64,000 nt of DNA from Clytia hemisphaerica (GCA_902728285.1 CACVBU010000198.1:124001-188000); one strand, 5' to 3'. Shown: positions 23,295 to 36,979, counted from the first letter of the stretch. A program made the numbers and translations. The notes: generated by a model not told the origin, from the sequence alone.

Positions 23295-26200
23295 ATGTCT
23301 AGCCAAATAATTTTGGTATTCTGTATCTTGATCTTTTCACAACCGATCATCGGGGAAGACGACCACGATCACGATGACCACGGTGAAGAAGAAGGAGCTC
23401 TTCATCACATTTTCGAGCATTTAAACGTCACTACAAAAGATCACGAAGGACACCTTGTCGCTGAAAGACACCACCTTGAAAAGCTATTCTACGATTTGAA
23501 TTTTAAAAATTGTAGTCAAGATCTTGAATCGACAACGTGCTCTCTGGTAAGGACCCACTTTCGATTTCATTTTGATTTATTTATTGTTCATAGGTTTTTC
23601 TGAGAAAGAAAAAATTATTTGCGTTCTGTGTGCAAAAGTTTATAAAAGTCGACAACGTCCATATTACTAATTCGCATTGTCAAAATATATCATAACATCA
23701 CTTCGTTTTATGAGATTCGTGTTTATTCCATTTATAGTGCATGAGAGCAGAAGAGTTTTTGAGTTGGAATGGACTTGGAAAAAAAAGCAACTTTTCAGAG
23801 GAAGATTTTCATGAATTTATCGGAGGGTTTGTTTATCTTCTGTCATTTCCTTCGAATGACAATGCTGTTTGCAAGAACGTCATTAAAAACATTACGTCAA
23901 CTTCCCCATCATTTTACAACCAAATATTAACAGAACATGGAGTCGGCAGTCTGAATGAAACTGGGATAGAAAAAATTTTGGAGCAGATTAACAGCACTAT
24001 TGGTGTCAAACTTTCATCAAAAAAGGTAACTATATAAACCTAGTTTATTTCAAGTTTAGGATAGATAATATTGCTTTAATAAAGGTTAAAACAAGAGTTT
24101 TTGAATCTTTTCAAGGGCAGATTTCTGAATAAACTTTAAAAATGTTTCCTCAATCAGCTTGTTTTTTATATCTATATATACCATTCTAGGTCTTTTTAAC
24201 CTGAGATCAAATTGTCATTGTTTTCAACACATTACGCTGAACTTCAGTGTAAGCTCTAAAGGGATGTGTGAAAAAAAACAATCTGACTGAATCTGACAAA
24301 TATGCAGATCTCAATTTAACAAGGATTGTGACCGTTTCAAAATGGGGAAATCCCACGACTTGTTCGACAGTATACTTGTTCGAAGGGCATTTGTTCGACA
24401 AATCTTAAGAAATGTCGAACTGATGCGCTGTCGAACAACTGATCGCTTAGTTGTTCGACAGACCAGTTGTTCGACAGTTATGTTCGACACACTGTTCGAC
24501 GGTATGGTTGTAGACCCACTGTTCGACACTCATTTGTCGAACAAGGGTCTGTCGAACACTAAGCAATCAGTTGTTCGACAGCGCATCAGTTCGACGGACC
24601 AGTTGTTCGACTAAAATAAACAACGTAAATGAAACGAGGCCCGGAAACCTAGGCCCGGAATTATCGAGTTACCAAAAATTCGATTAAAAATTTTCGAGTT
24701 ACGATTTTCGAGTTAGCAATTATGATGAAGTGAAGTTATGACGTCACTAACTGTTACTGCTTTTCCATTTTCCCAAAGGTTTTCGAGTGCAATCAACTCG
24801 GATTTTCATTTTTCTCAAAAAGCATAGAAGACTGTAGGAGCCCCCCCCCCCCAGCGTCACCCCTAATCACGCCATCACGCCAAAAAAATTTTCTCCATCA
24901 CGCATCACAAAAATCGCTAAAATTTGTCATCACGCAGAAATAGCGAAAAAATAGCCAAAATCAGCATCACGCCTCAATTTTTGCCTATCACGCATCCACG
25001 ATAAAATCTTGATCACGCACGCCATCACGCCAAAAAAAATCTCTAATCACGCCATCACGCAAGAAGAAAGTCCCAATCACGCCATCACGCAAACCGCTGG
25101 GGGGCCTCCTGTAGTCTTGTTAGCTATCTTGGGAAGGATTTTCACATCTGAAAGGTTTAGATTACGGAATTTTGCAAGACCGCGTAAAGGATTTTGCAGC
25201 GAGGAGTCTGGTAAACCCAGCAACCTCGCTCCCTGCGTACGCCTGCGTATTATTAGCTTTTATATGCTTGCAGATAGGCTGTCGATTATGTGACGATCAC
25301 TTGTTCGACATTAATGTCGAACAGTGGGCGTCGAACAAGTGGGTGTCGAACACTATAGATTATCGAACAAGTGGTTGTCGATCAAGTGGGTTTCGATAAG
25401 TGGGCGCCATTTGTTCGACAACCCACTTGTTCGACATTTTACGAAATTGTCGAACAAGTGAGTCTGTCGAACAAATGGGTTGTCGAAATGTGACAATCAC
25501 CTTCAAATCAAAGGACTGGAAATAACAATAAAGTGTGATTGTGTTTAGAAATAGGGTGCTTTATAAAAAAAGTTCAATTTTTGACATTCAGCCTGTAACA
25601 AGATCCTTGTTTAATTTTCAAGTGCCTTCAGAGGTTTTACCGTACACGTAAGAGAATTATTGCCATCTGTTATCAGGTAGTTACACTTTTTTTAGATGAA
25701 GATACCAAATCACAAGTCTCAATACATATATAGGTAAAAATCTAGATTTCAAAAGTTATGATATTTTAATCTCAAATTGGGTTTTCGACCCTCTGACCCC
25801 TTGAAACTGTCAAAACCTAATAAAATTTTTACTTTTGATGTGATTTGAAATCTACATAAAAAATGTGACGGATGATGAGACAATTTGCTTACATGATGCC
25901 TGGGAGGGCACTGACTTTAACAGCCAACAGGGCCGTGCCATTGCTGTTTGAAAGTTATTTTATTTCTACCTAAAATTGTCTGGAATAACCAAAAGTTGAC
26001 CCTGTCAGATAAAGATCTTGAAAATTAGTATATTAGAGACCCTGTCCATATCTTCAGAGCCTAAAAAATGACCCTGACCAATGGCACGTTCCTGTACCCA
26101 ATTTGGCCTATGCTATGTGCCCCAGGAAATGATGTCATTTAAGTAATGAATTATTCTTAGCCTGGGAATTCAAGCTCATAATCTTAGAAAAACACAAATG

Positions 26201-29200
26201 AATACCTCACCTCTCAAAGTTCTAAGATTATAGAGCTTGGTGCAGGTAGATTTAGTCTGACACAGAATGTTATAACATATAAGCAGTCTGTGTGTGAACC
26301 CTTGTTGACAGACTTTCTGAACTTTGGAAACTCAGGCAAACACACATAATCAATATACCATAAAAACTCTTTCACAAGCTCTAAAGACTTTCAAAACTAC
26401 TAAAAACCACATCAAAACATCAGCCACATGTATTTAGACATCCAGCCAACAGCCATTTTGTTTCTAAATGAATCTATGTTTTCATTTTCATTTGTTTTCC
26501 TGTTACTGCATAGTCAGCTTTTTCCATAAATTATGCGCGCATATCGAAATTATAAAAATGCGCGCGAAAGTACTGCTAAGTAATACGCCGAAAGCTGGCC
26601 AATCAGCTCGAATCTGCATTACAGGGAAAAATGTCCATGGAAAGTGGTTTAACCCTTAAATGATCTCCCAATCTTGGCATCCCTCGGGGGGGGGGCACTC
26701 ATATGGTCCGTTCTACGGCATGTTCTGCCCTTAAGGGTAGGTTTTTTGAGACCCTGGAAATGCGTTGTAAGGATGTATATATATACTTTTGATAAAATTC
26801 ACTACAAGGGTTTTATTTTAGCTGGATACACTGTAAGGGTGTGTTTGGGACTGCTGAGTTGCAGGTCTGACAGCAAAAATCTGATACATCTTTATAGCTT
26901 TTACTTGCACCCATTTTTTTGATTTGTTTTGAACATTGTGTTGACATCTCAGGCTCATTTTCAGGTTGCTTCAGCAAAATAAGATATAAACCCAAAATTT
27001 ACTGTAAGGGTCAGAAATGTTCTGAAATGTTCAGTAAAATGCACAAGGGTACCTGTTCAATGCTCAAGAGCTGCACTGTAAGGGTCCGGCGATTATGAAA
27101 GCCAAATTTTTGGCAGCACATGCCATCGTTTAGAAATCAAGTGCCGGGGGGGGGTGGTATCCCCAACCTACAAAAATGCCTATCCCTCAATCTTTAGGAT
27201 CTTTAGGAAAATATTATCTTTCATGGGAAGCATCGCCATTTTTTTTGAGAAAGGGGCCCTAGAATTAGGCATGTTAAATGATGAATTTATGGCCAAATTA
27301 CTGATAATATAGGCAAATTTCTTAGCCCCTAAAATGGGTAAAAATTTGATTTTGAATTATAAACGAAAATGATTGATTCCATCTGACAAAGCATGAAATT
27401 CTTGTTAAAAAAGTCTTGTACTCAATATTATTAATAGCTTTTTAGCATTGGAAAGACAACTGTCATTATAAAAACACTGGTCTGGTAAGGCTTTTGTCTC
27501 CTTATTGTTAAAAGATGGAGCTTACATACCAAAATCGATTTATTTTGCTTTTTGATAATGTGATTAGAAAATAGACCAATCCCAAGAGGAGATTTTGGTA
27601 ACATGATCAAAAAGTATGCAAATCGCAACTTGTCTTTTGTTTGTAACAAAAGAAAATAGAACAAAAAGCTAAAACAATACATTGCTAGACCTGGGTTTTT
27701 TATAATGACTATGGGAAAACGAAAAGCCTAATTTAATCTGATTAATTTTGCATGAATTTTTTCCATTTTAGGTTTTTGGAACTGAAATATTTATTTATGA
27801 TTATTGAAATTTTGGATCATTAATTTTTTCTTATTTTTTGCATGAAAGTAGGGTACCATCACTGGTAAAAGATGGCTGAAGCAGATTTTAACAAAAAAAT
27901 TCTGTTTGCTCAAAAAACGAATCTTTATCTATAAGAATCACTATTTATAAGCATATATCAATGTTCTTAGCCAAATTACTCTATATTTTGATGAGATGGA
28001 TGATTTTTGCTCATGAAAGCATAACAATGAAGAATATTTGTGTTTGGACATAAAATTTTGGTTGCTAGATGTGTTTTTATAGAACAATGGGCCAAATTCG
28101 ATATTTTTCATACGCATTAAGGGAATAGGAGTACCAAATACTTAGTTTTTAGATTTTCTTGAGATTGGCTCATTCATTCTTTATAATGTTTTGCACAAAG
28201 GTGCATAACTATAAACCCTCGAATGTGACGGAGCCCGATTTTTGAAATAAAAACAACTTTTTTAGATAGCTTGACTATACTCATTTTTTAGAGTTTGGGC
28301 CAATCTCCCATTAACGAAACGGGGACAATTCTATTAATGGTTTTTCAGAAGTTTCTTTGATTATTAAATACTTGACGAACTACTATTTTATGTTTAGTGT
28401 TTCTCTGCACACGAGGTATTCAAAGCGGTCAACAAATCGCACTCCGCATCGCTCAATGAGGAGCAGTTTGAGCAAGCGTCAGCCTTCATTGTATCTCAAC
28501 TGGTCGAAAAACATTGCATCGAAGAAGAACATCACGATGACGATCACGACGACCACGATCACGATCACGACCACGATCACGAAGAAGACTTACCGAAACC
28601 AGAATACTTCATTGAAGAGATTTTCGAAGCGTATGGCGAAGAAAACAAGACGGGTATTTCGCCGGAAAAGTTCAAAGATTTCTACAAGAAAGTGAAACTA
28701 GGTAATCAAACAGCGGAAGACGATCACGACGATCACGACGATCACGACGAACATGAAGGACATGATCACAAACGAAGACGAAGAGCTACTGATGATGATG
28801 AACATGCTAAATACAAAAAGGTTTGTGTTTACGTGTTGTTTCTATATTATTGAATTAGAATATTTATTTTAAAGTGCATAGAATTCTTCAATAGGAAAGG
28901 AAAGCCTTACTTCATTCCTTTTTTAACATTTCAGTGCTATTCAGCTGAACAGATTTTGGAGATTTATGGCTTAACAAAAGGGTCGAGGATCAATCAAACT
29001 AAGTTCAGTGAGATTTGTCCCTCACTCATCCAACAATTGGACAGTGGTGTGTGTGCCAGTTCCGAGCAAACTACCAAAACACCAGGTGAAGAGCACCACG
29101 ATGATGAAGAGCCTAAATGGAGACGTAAGTTTTCCTAGCAACACACACATCTTCAATGCTTGATTAGTTTGTAAATGTGTTTGCCATGCTTTTTATTTGT

Positions 29201-32200
29201 TGTAAATTTACTCCCTTTGTCTGATAATATTCAAAAGCTGACTAAGCTCTTCACATGACATTAGGTTAGTAAATAATATATTGCTTTGACAAAGACCTCT
29301 TCTTTCGTTTAGCGACTGGCAGAGTTCCGGTGCGCAAGTTTTTGGGTTTAACCTCCCTGCTTGGTCATGACAAAGACTCCCAAAATGGTATTTGGTACTT
29401 TTCTGCTTAATGATTAGCATCGAGGGAGATCGAGTGGATCGACCTCGACTGCTATCTCAAAACTTACTGACTACTTACTTTCTTTCGCACAGCATGGATT
29501 GGCATGATCGTTTCCATCACCATAATCTCTCTTGCATCACTGGCCGGTGCTTGCACCACACCTGTCACCCACAAAAGGTGGTTTGAACTTCTTTTGGTCA
29601 CCATGATAGCGCTGGCTGTTGCAGTGATGATCGGTGATGCAGTTCTCCATTTATTCCCCCACGTAAGTTATTCTTCTCGCTCTTTATTCGCGTTCAGGTA
29701 GATTTTCGAGTTCATACTGAGTTGACTATAGTATAGTTGGTGAAATCTTAGTGGCTCAATTCAGTGTAAAAAGTTAGACGAGACTTCGGTGAAAGAAAAA
29801 TATTTGGGCTAAAGAAAGCCTTTAGACTTGGCAAACCTTTATCAGATTACCAGATTTTTTCGATCAATGTTTTCTTCAAAGTAAACTCTATGGCTTGAAC
29901 TTTCCTTTAAAATTCCCCAGCGACGTTTTGTCTAAAAGTTTGAACTTTCCATTTTCTTGTTCCATTTTCTTGCTCAAGAAAATATATTTTCAAACATTTT
30001 CAAAGCAAAATTTATCGGATAACGAAATGGAACATAAACTTGTTTTCTGAGGCAAATTTTTTAGATTCTCGTGTACTGTAATAGATAGCTCTTAATCAGG
30101 GGGGGGGGTACTAGGTTTGCGAGGTGACATGTCCGAGCAAAAAATCGACCCTTAGAGAGAGGAAATTTTGATTTTCGTGAATTTAAACCCTTAGCCTTAC
30201 GGAGACTCAATTTGCCTTTTAAAGGTTTTTTTACCCATTTGAGAGACTTTCGAGGGTGTGAAAAAGGACCCTTATGGCCTCGCACATATCCAGCGCCCAT
30301 TTTCCTAAGTACCCCCCAGGCTCTAAATCTTTAATACTGCTAGTTAAAATGTTCAGAGCAAACTCTACTAGAAAGTCTTTTTTCATCGGGCGAGCTTAGA
30401 ATTTCTTATGATATATTTTATTTCAAAAATCAAAAGACTTAAACGACCAATTACTAACAAAATCAACTCCTGTTTCTTTATACCTCTCACGCTTTTTATC
30501 CTTCTCTTGTCTTTTTGCAGGCGCTCAACTTGCACGGTCACGATGATGGGCACGACCACGCTCACGAAGATGGCAACCCTCTTCTCAAAGAAGACTCGTA
30601 TATCTGGAAGTCGTTGTTATTGCTGTTAGGTGTTTACATCTTCATGCAGTTCGAGTTGGTGATGAATGTACTAGGAGCTGGTCATTCTCATGGACAGGTA
30701 ACAAACTTGACACACACCAACTTACTTGAGTGAGAGTGGATCAATTATTAAGAACTGATTTTAATAGCTCTTTTGACTGATCCATTTTGAATATCATTTG
30801 CTCAAGGATATTTGTATACCATTGGCAATAATCTTAAGCATTTTGATTGACTTCCGTATATTATGAAAAGTTTTTTTTTATGAACTATTGAATTCGCCCG
30901 AGTTTCTAACTTCTCAAGAATGAAATCGAAAAAAGGTGTATTGCGAGTGAAATCTTTTATTCCGAATACACCTATCAACCCTTAGCCAGTCGAAACCACG
31001 ACATAGCAACTATTGCCGAACGGGAAGGTGAAAAACTTCCAGAAATGGATAGAGTTTCCGAATCAGGAAGTTAACCAGTTTCCCGATCGGGAATGTGACC
31101 TCTGCGCACTCCGGCAATGGTCGTGGAAGGTAAATAACTGATGCATATTGTAAATAAATACCTTTCACCGGGTAGTAAAGAAATCCACCGGGTAATCGCT
31201 TCAGAATTCTACTTTTCCCATTCCCAATTAAAAACTTCCCTATTGGGAAACTTTTCCTCGATCGGGAAACAAAAATCTGCTTTGTTTACAAAATTCTATT
31301 TCTCCGTTCGGGAACGATGAAAACTTCTTGACCAAAACGGGAAACAGAAAATTTATGAAATTTTCAATCTGGAAACAGTTTCTTTTTCGGGCTTCTTTTA
31401 ATGGGAAAATGTAATGAATTTATATGGAAAATATTTTCTCGACATTTAATCAAAACTTAAGTTAATCTGCTGCTAGTCCACTTTTGAGCAATCGGTATTT
31501 TTGATACTGCGGAAGACCCAAACATATTAGACTGGACTCGTTTATAATGCGCGTAATACAGTAATACAGGCGTTATATGATAATACAATTACAGTTAAAG
31601 GACTAAATCCTAAATTGTATTTAACTAAAAATTTTCCCCCAGTTACTTTTTGCTTTATTTCTTCTATGTCTGAATTAGTCGTCGAGCTTGCTAGACTAAG
31701 TCAAACGTATAAATGTTTTCGAGTTATTCCATGATATGTTCTCGCCTAAAAGCTCAGAAAAATCTCTGAACTCGTAAAGGTATCATTTTCTAAATACTGA
31801 ATCTCGTAAAAAAATAGCATTTCACTGAATACAGTAATCTCGTGAAAAACAGCATTTTTTAAATCTCACCGAAACAGCGATCTCGTAAGAAAGGGCCTGA
31901 AGAGTAGATTTTAGAAAACCATTGCCTTGAAATGTTTTTATTTATTTTCGTTCAACCTAACTATGAGTGATAAGTTTCGCAATATATCCTGTTGTCTAAA
32001 ATTGCCAATGGTACACATGTACAGTACACATCCTGCTTTTATGAAGATGACTAATAATTAATACACAAAGGGAATCCGCGTTCAACCGGCGTTAATGGTT
32101 TTCTTTTCATTACTTCTAGGCAGCCGACCATGTCATTTCTAATGGCAATGCAAATGGTTCCCTCCCTATGAACGATGAGAAGAAACCGACCACGTTTGAG

Positions 32201-33042
32201 TACGCCGATAGCACACCGAAGAAAGGGTTGCGAATGAAAGATTTTCAAACCGTTGTGTGGATGATCATCATTGGCGATGCTCTCCACAACTTTCTGGATG
32301 GTGTTGCCATAGGAACCGCCTTCACCGACACGGATAAATCATACCTTGGCGGAATCAGCACCTCAATCGCTATCTTTGCACACGAACTCCCTCACGAGCT
32401 TGGTGAGTGGCTTGTTCCATGAATATTTTTCCTTTTTATTCTGCTTCTAAAATTGCAAAAGTTTTATCATGCAAATGAGGACAGTTATAAGGCATTCAAT
32501 TTATTTGTTCTCTTCACTCAGCGTCAACACTTATTTACTTGTAGGAGATTTTGCAGTTCTCATCAGCTCCGGATTGTCCATCAAACAAGCGTTAATGATG
32601 AATTTTCTATCTTCCTTGACGGCCTTTGTGGGAGGTTTTGTCGGAGTAGCAATGGGGCTGGAATGGAAAGCTTCACCCTGGATTTTCGCAATCACTGCAG
32701 GCCTTTTCATCTATATTGCTCTGGTTAATATGGTAAGTCCTTGTTGCATTGAAATAACATTTTTGTTTTCAAGATAAAAATGCCACGCCCCGATAACTTA
32801 AACGGCATATCATTTCTGTGCGGGAGAGTAGCTCTGTATATCTGGAAAGTTGCAGTATCTATAAATGTTTTAAAGATGCCTCATCCATCATTTATTTATA
32901 GTTGCCGGAGATTTTACACAGCAACGTTCTGAAGACTCGCAAGGCGTTAACTATCGCATTAGTGAATGTTGGTCTATGGATTGGTTTTGCTATAATGTTC
33001 ATTCTCGGTGTGTACGAAGATGACATCAAGAGTTCACTTTAA
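23295..33042 (+). CDS. SLC39A12-like: ZIP zinc transporter, LIV-1 subfamily (SLC39A12/A4-like), nine exons
   Basis: ZIP proteins import zinc (some also iron or manganese) into the cytosol. Exons: 23295-23546, 23738-24025, 28398-28820, 28935-29124, 29493-29662, 30521-30697, 32120-32402, 32545-32732, 32902-33042. All phases fit; 703 residues, stop TAA. Residues 1-20 are a signal peptide, which supports this ATG over the in-frame one at 23226. A Cys-containing ectodomain follows to about residue 385, with His/Asp runs at 22-29, 225-241 and 287-304 and a KRRRR stretch at 305-309. Membrane helices begin near 386. The metal path is intact: HLFPH (437-441), HNFLDG (556-561) and HELPHELGD (588-596), the LIV-1 signature. 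A short His-rich loop lies at 446-455. The cysteine phrases CFSAHEVF and CYSAEQILEIYG favour ZIP12/ZIP4 over ZIP6/ZIP10; the exact orthologue is not settled. A possible 5' UTR splice acceptor lies at 23275. Intron 2 is 4.4 kb and repeat-filled. Confidence 0.93.
24342..25495. repeat. TGTTCGAC/GTCGAACA clusters around a CATCACGC array
   Basis: Two clusters (24342-24612 and 25290-25495) are packed with the word TGTTCGAC and its complement at irregular 8-25 bp spacing, giving many small hairpins. Between them, 24853-25095 carries about five copies of an ATCACGCCATCACGC plus A-run unit, and 24650-24720 has GAGTTAC-type words. The outer edges (ATTGTGAC near 24323, GTGACAAT near 25491) are inverted, so the whole may be one foldback-type element in ZIP intron 2. 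No coding seen. Confidence 0.6.
25496..27804 (+). other. ZIP intron 2; repeat debris with TGTAAGGGT words
   Basis: No exon was found. 26684-27160 begins and ends with G-runs and contains several ACTGTAAGGGT words, which suggests a decayed G-run element of about 480 bp. The rest is unremarkable AT-rich DNA. Confidence 0.4.
27805..28262. mobile_element. 1.1-kb repeat family, partial copy 3
   Basis: It carries the phrases GCATGAAAGTAGGGTACCATC, AAAAAACGAATCTTTATC and CCCTCGAATGTGACGGAGCCC in the family order, but lacks both GGACCTACC ends. It ends about 135 bp upstream of ZIP exon 3. Confidence 0.65.
30097..30320. mobile_element. G-run MITE with TIR GGGGGGTACTTAGG
   Basis: The left end is a G-run followed by TACTAGG, and the right end is CCTAAGTACCCCCC. 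Subterminal GCGAGG and CCTCGC words also pair. About 220 bp, non-coding, in ZIP intron 5. Similar half-ends occur near 19960 and 35865. Confidence 0.65.
30698..32119 (+). other. ZIP intron 6; GGGAAACTT and CTCGTAAA repeat words
   Basis: No exon. 31010-31400 is dense in GGGAA(A)CTTCC-type inverted words; a similar patch is seen at 36215-36420. 31780-31890 has four loose copies of an AATCTCGTAAAA phrase. Both look like old foldback repeats. Confidence 0.35.
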
Positions 33043-33391
33043 GCGTGTAAATTCAATTACTGAACAGAAGAAGAGAGAGAGAGAGAGGAGGGTCTTTTCC
33101 GAGAACCAGATGAACTTTTTGAAAAGCCACCACACCCACGCCCACAAACATCAGTGATAGGGTGTTAATGTTTGAATGAGCTTGTTAGAGCGTCTGTTTC
33201 TCTTGCACGTAGAAGAGTATTACTGCAAGAAATGATACACAAAACAGTTGGTATCTTCTCAGACATTGTTATTACTATAACAACTCCATACTCGATAACA
33301 CTCGAAAGTTTTAAACTAAGCATACGTTTTATTTATAAGAGGACAATTTCTTTAGAACACAGGACTTGACAATAGTTTAATTGCTTAGAAC

Positions 33392-33397
33392 AATAAA
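33392..33397 (+). promoter_or_regulatory. Candidate poly(A) signal of the ZIP gene
   Basis: AATAAA lies 350 bp after the ZIP stop codon and is the first canonical hexamer I see downstream. The 3' UTR would be about 370 bp. Not tested against transcripts. Confidence 0.5.
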
Positions 33398-33742
33398 AAT
33401 GTACGAATCGAAAGCTCAGCCTTCATTTACTTGTTGTTATGTATAAAGGTTGTTTGGGAATATTTACAACTCAAACATTGGGAATTCTTATTCATGAGCG
33501 TTTGCAAGAGAATGTTTTGTCAGGAAACTTAAATTGTTAAAGCCTAACTTTTTTTGAGAAAACTTGTTCCAAACGCTCTTTTGTCTTGTGAAGAAATTTT
33601 ATTGCGTTCAATTACAGGCTGCATGCAAAAGATGACTCTTTTCTGTTTAAGAAATTTTATAATATTTTGTTATACATAATCGTTATTGTTATAAAAAAAT
33701 GGAGGTGGTTTAGAAATTGCAAATTCCTCGCAATCCTCGGAA

Positions 33743-35360
33743 CCTACCCCCTATCCAGCCGATTTCATTGTACCCAGCTGATTCCCCCCTACCCAGCTGA
33801 TTTCCCTGTACCCAGCCGATTTCACTGTACCCAGCCAATTTCACCTACCCAGCCGATACCCCCTACCCAGCTGATTTCACCATACCCAGCCGATTTCCCC
33901 CATACCCAGTCGATTCCAGCCTACCCAGCAGGTTTCACTGTACCCAGCTGATTTCACCGTACCTAGCTAATTCCCCCTACCCAGCTGATTTAACCGTCCC
34001 GTTTCACCGTCCAGCTGACCTCCTATCCAGCCGATTTTCACCGTACCCCAATCGCTCCCCCCTACCCAGCCAATTTCACCTGCCCAGCTGATTTTCACCA
34101 TCCCAGCCGTTCCCCTATCCAGCCGATTTCACGTACCCAGCTGATTCCCCCCTACCAGCTGATTTCACCTACCCAGTCGATTCCCCCTACCCAGCCGATT
34201 TCATTGTACCCAGCTGATTTCACCGTACCCAGCTGATTTCACCGTACCCAGTTGATTCCAGCCTACCCAGCCGATTTCATCGTACCCAGCTGATTTCACC
34301 ATACCCAGCCAATTCTTCATACCCAGCCAATTTCACCGTACCCAGCTGATTCCCCCCTACCCAGCTGATTTCACCGTACCCAGTCGATTCCCCCTACCCA
34401 GCCGATTTCATCGTACCCAGCTGATTTCACCGTACCCAGCTGATTTCACCGTACCCAGTCGATTCCCCCTACCCAGCCGATTTCATCGTACCCAGCTGAT
34501 TTCACCATACCCAGCCAATTCTCCATACCTAGCCAATTTCACCGTACCCAGCTGATTCCCCCCCTTACCCAGCTGATTTCACCGTACCCAGCCGATTCCC
34601 CCTACCCAGCCGGTTTCAACGTACCCAGTCAATTCCAGCCTACCCAGCTGATTTTACCTACCCAGTCGATTCCCCCTACCCAGCCGATTTCACCGTGCCC
34701 AGCCGATTTCACCGTGCCCAGCTGATTCCCCCTATCCAGCTGATTCCCCCTATCCAGCCGATTTCATCGTACCCAGCTGATTTCACCGTACCCAGCTGAT
34801 TTCACCATACCCAGTCGATTCTCCCTACCCAGCCGATTCCCCCCTAACCAGCTGATTCCACCGTACCCAGCCAATTTCACCGTACCCAACTGATCCACCT
34901 AGCTTATCTCACCCAAGCCAGCCAATCACATTTATCCAGCTGATCCCGTCTCATCCTTTCCCAATGAATTCCATACATCCATCCACCCAGACGATCTCAC
35001 CCTTTACCCAGCCAAACTCATCCCTTCCCTCCCAATGATTCCATACATACGACATCCATCCACCCAGAAGATCCCACCCTACTGCCCAGCCAATCCCAAA
35101 TCCCATCCAATACAATGCGATCCCTAACTTATCCTGCAAATTCAACCCTATCCTGCCAAATTCCACCCTACCCTAATATGCGTCAAATTCCATCCATCCA
35201 CAGATTAGATCAGATCCCAGAATTGCAGAAACCCAGCTGAATCCATCATAACAAGCCAATCCCATCCTGTCCTACCTCTAGCCATTCCCCACCCTATAAC
35301 CAGAAGATTCAGTGTTGGCTGATTTTACCCAACTGATCCTCCTATCCCATCATCCCAGAT
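33743..35360. repeat. Minisatellite, 18-19 bp unit TACCCAGCTGATTTCACCG
   Basis: About 60 variable copies run from 33743 to about 34900, alternating CAGCTGATTTCACCG, CAGCCGATTCCCCC and CAGTCGATTCCAG variants. From 34900 to about 35360 the unit decays into looser CCCAGCCAATC and CATCCACCCAG words. The array is pyrimidine-rich on this strand, in sharp contrast to its AT-rich flanks. Some variants contain CAGCTG. Confidence 0.92.
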
Positions 35361-36692
35361 GATTGATCCCACAAGATCTGTATTTGATTTGTGATCATGC
35401 CATGTCGTCCCATGCCATGCAAGATCATCATCTGCAGTACCAATTGGACTAATGCAATTTGCCCAACTGATATATGATCTGCCTAATCAATTCACCTAGC
35501 CTGCCTCAGACACCATCATCAGGTTACCTAATTGGAATTCCCACCTGAATTGCCTAACTTTTCATTATTCATTTTTCGTTCTACTTTTTGTTCCCACTGC
35601 AAGATTCGCCATTTTGATTTCCTTTCAGCAATAACATTACGTCATACTACACTTGCAAGGTTTATGACTATTTCTACGCATAGTAGTAGATATTTGAGAT
35701 CTCGAATTTCTACATCATTGCGTAGATTTTAGTTCATTTGCATATCTCCCTATTTAGTAGATATTGATGTGATAATGTGTTGCTCTAAGGGTCACCTTTT
35801 CAGCAAAAATCAGTCTTCTAAGGGTCGGTTTTCGGAGGTCCCGTCCGCACATACCCCTTATTCGCCAACCCTAGTACCCCCCCCCCCCCCGGGTGCAAAA
35901 TAAACAAAACAAGACGATTTTAAGTCGAAAATTTCGCCTTATATTTAAACTGCAAGGAAAAAAACAATTAGTTGAGATGGGGCAAAATCTATTACTACAA
36001 AGAAAAGATTGAGAGTTTTTGGTTATAAATTAAGTACGGGATATATTGGTTAACACAGCCAATGGATATTTACTTTATCTCACTTTCAAGAAATGCAATC
36101 CATATACAAATTCAATAAGATTTTCATGGATGCGACTCGTGTCAGGGACTCGCATTTACCAAGTTTCTGTAGATCTTTTTTCTCGTAAGATTGCTCTTAA
36201 AGGTTAACTTTACTCTTGAACGGGAAGATCTTCCCAATAAGGTTTCGTAAATATCTCGGCACCCAAACAGGAAGATAGAGAATTCTTCCTAATTCGGAAA
36301 ATCTGCCGGTTTAGGAAGGTTTGATTTCTTAAAACAGAAACGGGAAGATAGAAAAATGTAAACAAAGAAACAGACTTCCTGATTCAGAAGAAAATCCTTC
36401 TAAAATTCCCAAAATCGTTGCCTCAACATGAAGCACTTGACTGCTTGATTTGTGGTTTTTCAATCAAACTGTTAACATGACAAATTTTGGATGAAAAGTT
36501 TTCATTTTAAATATGTTTCGGGTATTTATTTTTGTTAACAGGTTATTCGTTATCTTTCGTCAAATTTTATCCTTCTGATTTTTGCTTTTTTCCACTTACT
36601 ACCAACTAGAAGAACCATCATTTTTCAACAGAAACAGGTAATATTTTATAAATTATAAATAACTAGGAGCAATATCACTTTGTAATATACTC
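35361..36692. other. Intergenic; no gene recognised
   Basis: There is a C-run end around 35865-35895, similar to the G-run MITEs, and a patch of GGGAAGAT and TTCCTAATTCGG inverted words at 36215-36420. No exon is convincing. Confidence 0.4.
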
Positions 36693-36869
36693 ATATTGTG
36701 CGCCAGCCCTCGTTTACTTTGTAAGAACTAATGACCGAAGGGTATATTACCTTCTATTAATAGTTATTGTTTTGATTCTCAAGTAGATTCTTATAAGAAG
36801 AATATTGTGCGCCATCCCTTGTTTACTTTGTAAGAAATAATAACCGAAGGGTATTTTACCCTCTATTAA
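36693..36869. repeat. Two direct copies of a 68-bp unit
   Basis: The copies at 36693-36760 and 36802-36869 share ATATTGTGCGCC, TTTACTTTGTAAGAA and ACCGAAGGGTAT with about six differences. A 41-bp spacer separates them. No function is evident. Confidence 0.75.
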
Positions 36870-36979
36870 GACTTCATTCTCACAAAGTATATATGCTTAG
36901 AAGAAAATAAGAAAATAATCCAAAGTGTGAAGCTCATGACACATGCTTTTGTTTAGTTTTCGTAGAATTGTATAAGATA

